Assembly: GCA_017743585.1 (NCBI GenBank)
Contig: JAGHYP010000047.1
Span: 1 to 13,687 of the forward strand
DNA length: 13,687 nucleotides
Source of the DNA: Chloroflexota bacterium
GTDB lineage: Bacteria; Chloroflexota; Anaerolineae; Aggregatilineales; UBA2796
Direction of reading: 5' to 3'
Program-made: the position numbers and the translations under genes
Shown: positions 12,880-13,687 of the stretch, piece by piece
How the letters are laid out: each line of letters begins with the position of its first letter
How positions within the stretch are numbered: the first letter of the stretch is position 1
The notes under the pieces: model-generated
Databases searched by the model: none
What the model saw: only the letters and a program-made list of their open reading frames with translations
What the model was told of the DNA's origin: nothing

Positions 12880-13687
12880 ATGGGCTATCATAGGCGGGGG
12901 GAAGGCGACGCGCGAAACGTGGGGGTGCGTAGCGTGCAACGCAACAACGCGGCTACCGTGCTGCCTCGGCAACAGGCGGCGACCAATGTCTCTGCCGCAG
13001 AGTGGCGCTGGGTGACCATCTTCGGCGGTCTGCTTGTCGCGGCATCTGTACTGCCCTATCTTTGGGCGTTCATCAGCTTGAATGCGCAACCGACCCATCG
13101 TTTCGTCGGCATTTTGCACTCGCCGTTGGATAGCGCTGTGTACATCGCCAAGATTGGTCAAGGATTGCGCGGCGCTTGGCTTTCCACGCTGACGCACACG
13201 CCCGAGACGACGCCGAGCTTTTTCCTGAACAGCTTTTATTTGGTCCTCGGACACTTGGCGAAGGCGCTTGGGCTTTCGACGCTGATGATCTTCCACCTAG
13301 CGCGCCTGACCATGAGCTTCGCCATGTTTGTGGCGCTCTACCACCTCGGCTCGACCATTTGGAATCGCTTGCGTCCGCGCCGCTTGTTCTTCAGCATCGC
13401 GGCAGTCGGCTCGGGCTTGGGTTGGCTGGCGCTGATGCTCTCGCCTGAGACGCCGCAGACGCAGCTCGCCGTTGATCTGAACCTTTTCGAGGCAATTCCG
13501 CTGCTCTCCACCTTTGCCAACCCGCATTTTCCGCTCGCCATTGCGTTGATCGCCCTGATCGCCGCCACATACGTCACGGTCTTCAGGCCCGGCTTCCAGA
13601 TGACGCCGACGCTCACGAATGGCGGCTTAGGCGTCGCGCTCATCTCGCTGCTCTTGGTGATCGTGCTGCCGCACGGCTGGCTACCGA
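12880..13687 (+). CDS. Polytopic membrane protein, possibly GT-C-like (3' end cut by window edge)
   Basis: The plus-strand frame is open to the window end; from the ATG at 12880 it gives 269 codons. After a hydrophilic N-terminus come a first membrane helix (about residues 43-67, WRWVTIFGGLLVAASVLPYLWAF region), an extracytoplasmic-looking loop (HSPLDSAVYIAKIGQG, then THTPETTPSFFLNSFY), and further helices including IFHLARLTMSFAMFVALYHLG, SIAAVGSGLGWLALML, FPLAIALIALIAATYVTVF and GVALISLLLVIVLP. A D-x-x-x-Y loop after TM1, then an FFLNSFYLVLGHL helix, is the kind of layout seen in GT-C glycosyltransferase-like proteins, but this is inference and no diagnostic motif is certain. The start is uncertain: GTG codons at 12919, 12925 and 12934 and an ATG at 12796 are in frame. 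A GGGGGGAAGG run at 12896-12905 lies 13 bases before 12919 and would favour that later start. Confidence 0.75.
   Translation, partial: MGYHRRGEGDARNVGVRSVQRNNAATVLPRQQAATNVSAAEWRWVTIFGGLLVAASVLPYLWAFISLNAQPTHRFVGILHSPLDSAVYIAKIGQGLRGAWLSTLTHTPETTPSFFLNSFYLVLGHLAKALGLSTLMIFHLARLTMSFAMFVALYHLGSTIWNRLRPRRLFFSIAAVGSGLGWLALMLSPETPQTQLAVDLNLFEAIPLLSTFANPHFPLAIALIALIAATYVTVFRPGFQMTPTLTNGGLGVALISLLLVIVLPHGWLP

Noticed and set aside
12748..13296. 182-residue open frame on the minus strand at the right end
   Set aside because: It overlaps the plus-strand membrane protein, whose regular hydrophobic helices are far more protein-like. The minus-strand product is Arg/Gln/His rich and covers the intergenic hairpin.

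Overview
The window looks like chromosomal DNA from a member of the Chloroflexota, probably Anaerolineae-like. This is an inference from the very GC-rich, GCGC-laden base composition and from the kind of proteins encoded: long multi-GAF sensors whose GAF-end signatures (of the LALSIDNARLFEQAQ type) and coiled-coil linkers recur widely in that phylum. No rRNA, tRNA, transposase, CRISPR array or phage gene was seen.

About 80% of the window (positions 1 to 11085, all minus strand) is one tightly packed gene cluster of at least seven genes, read right to left. It starts with a stand-alone CheY-like receiver (11085-10702). Next is a soluble three-GAF protein (10705-9050). Three paralogues follow, each with about six membrane helices and a cytoplasmic GAF half (9029-7299, 7286-5577, 5558-3840). 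The last two are single-pass-in, single-pass-out sensors with a large extracytoplasmic domain, HAMP and GAF (3843-1615, and 1618 running off the left edge). Three junctions are 4-base ATGA overlaps and the other three gaps are 12, 18 and 20 bases, so co-transcription is very likely. None of the five complete sensors has a visible histidine-kinase, GGDEF/EAL, phosphatase or methyl-accepting domain. Instead all five end in the same kind of segment, which resembles the first half of another GAF domain. In four of them this follows a short linker signature (L-N-x4-G-x-[AV]-W-x2-Y) and a shortened GAF-like block. The output partner is presumably the leftmost, truncated gene or something beyond the edge.

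To the right, 12671-11217 is a two-gene minus-strand unit: an atypical extended-SDR NAD(P)-dependent epimerase/dehydratase and a small STAS/SpoIIAA-like or unknown protein. An extended -10 promoter candidate and a good ribosome binding site argue that the epimerase starts at a TTG at 12671, not at the upstream GTG at 12722. A roughly 200-base divergent intergenic region with repeated TATC/GATA palindromes and a strong hairpin separates it from a plus-strand polytopic membrane protein (from about 12880, running off the right edge). That protein resembles GT-C-type or otherwise uncharacterised chloroflexal membrane proteins.

Taken together, the main story is a sensory operon: several membrane and soluble GAF receptors are co-expressed with one receiver protein, with no obvious kinase in the visible part. 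The epimerase unit and the membrane protein look like independent neighbours.
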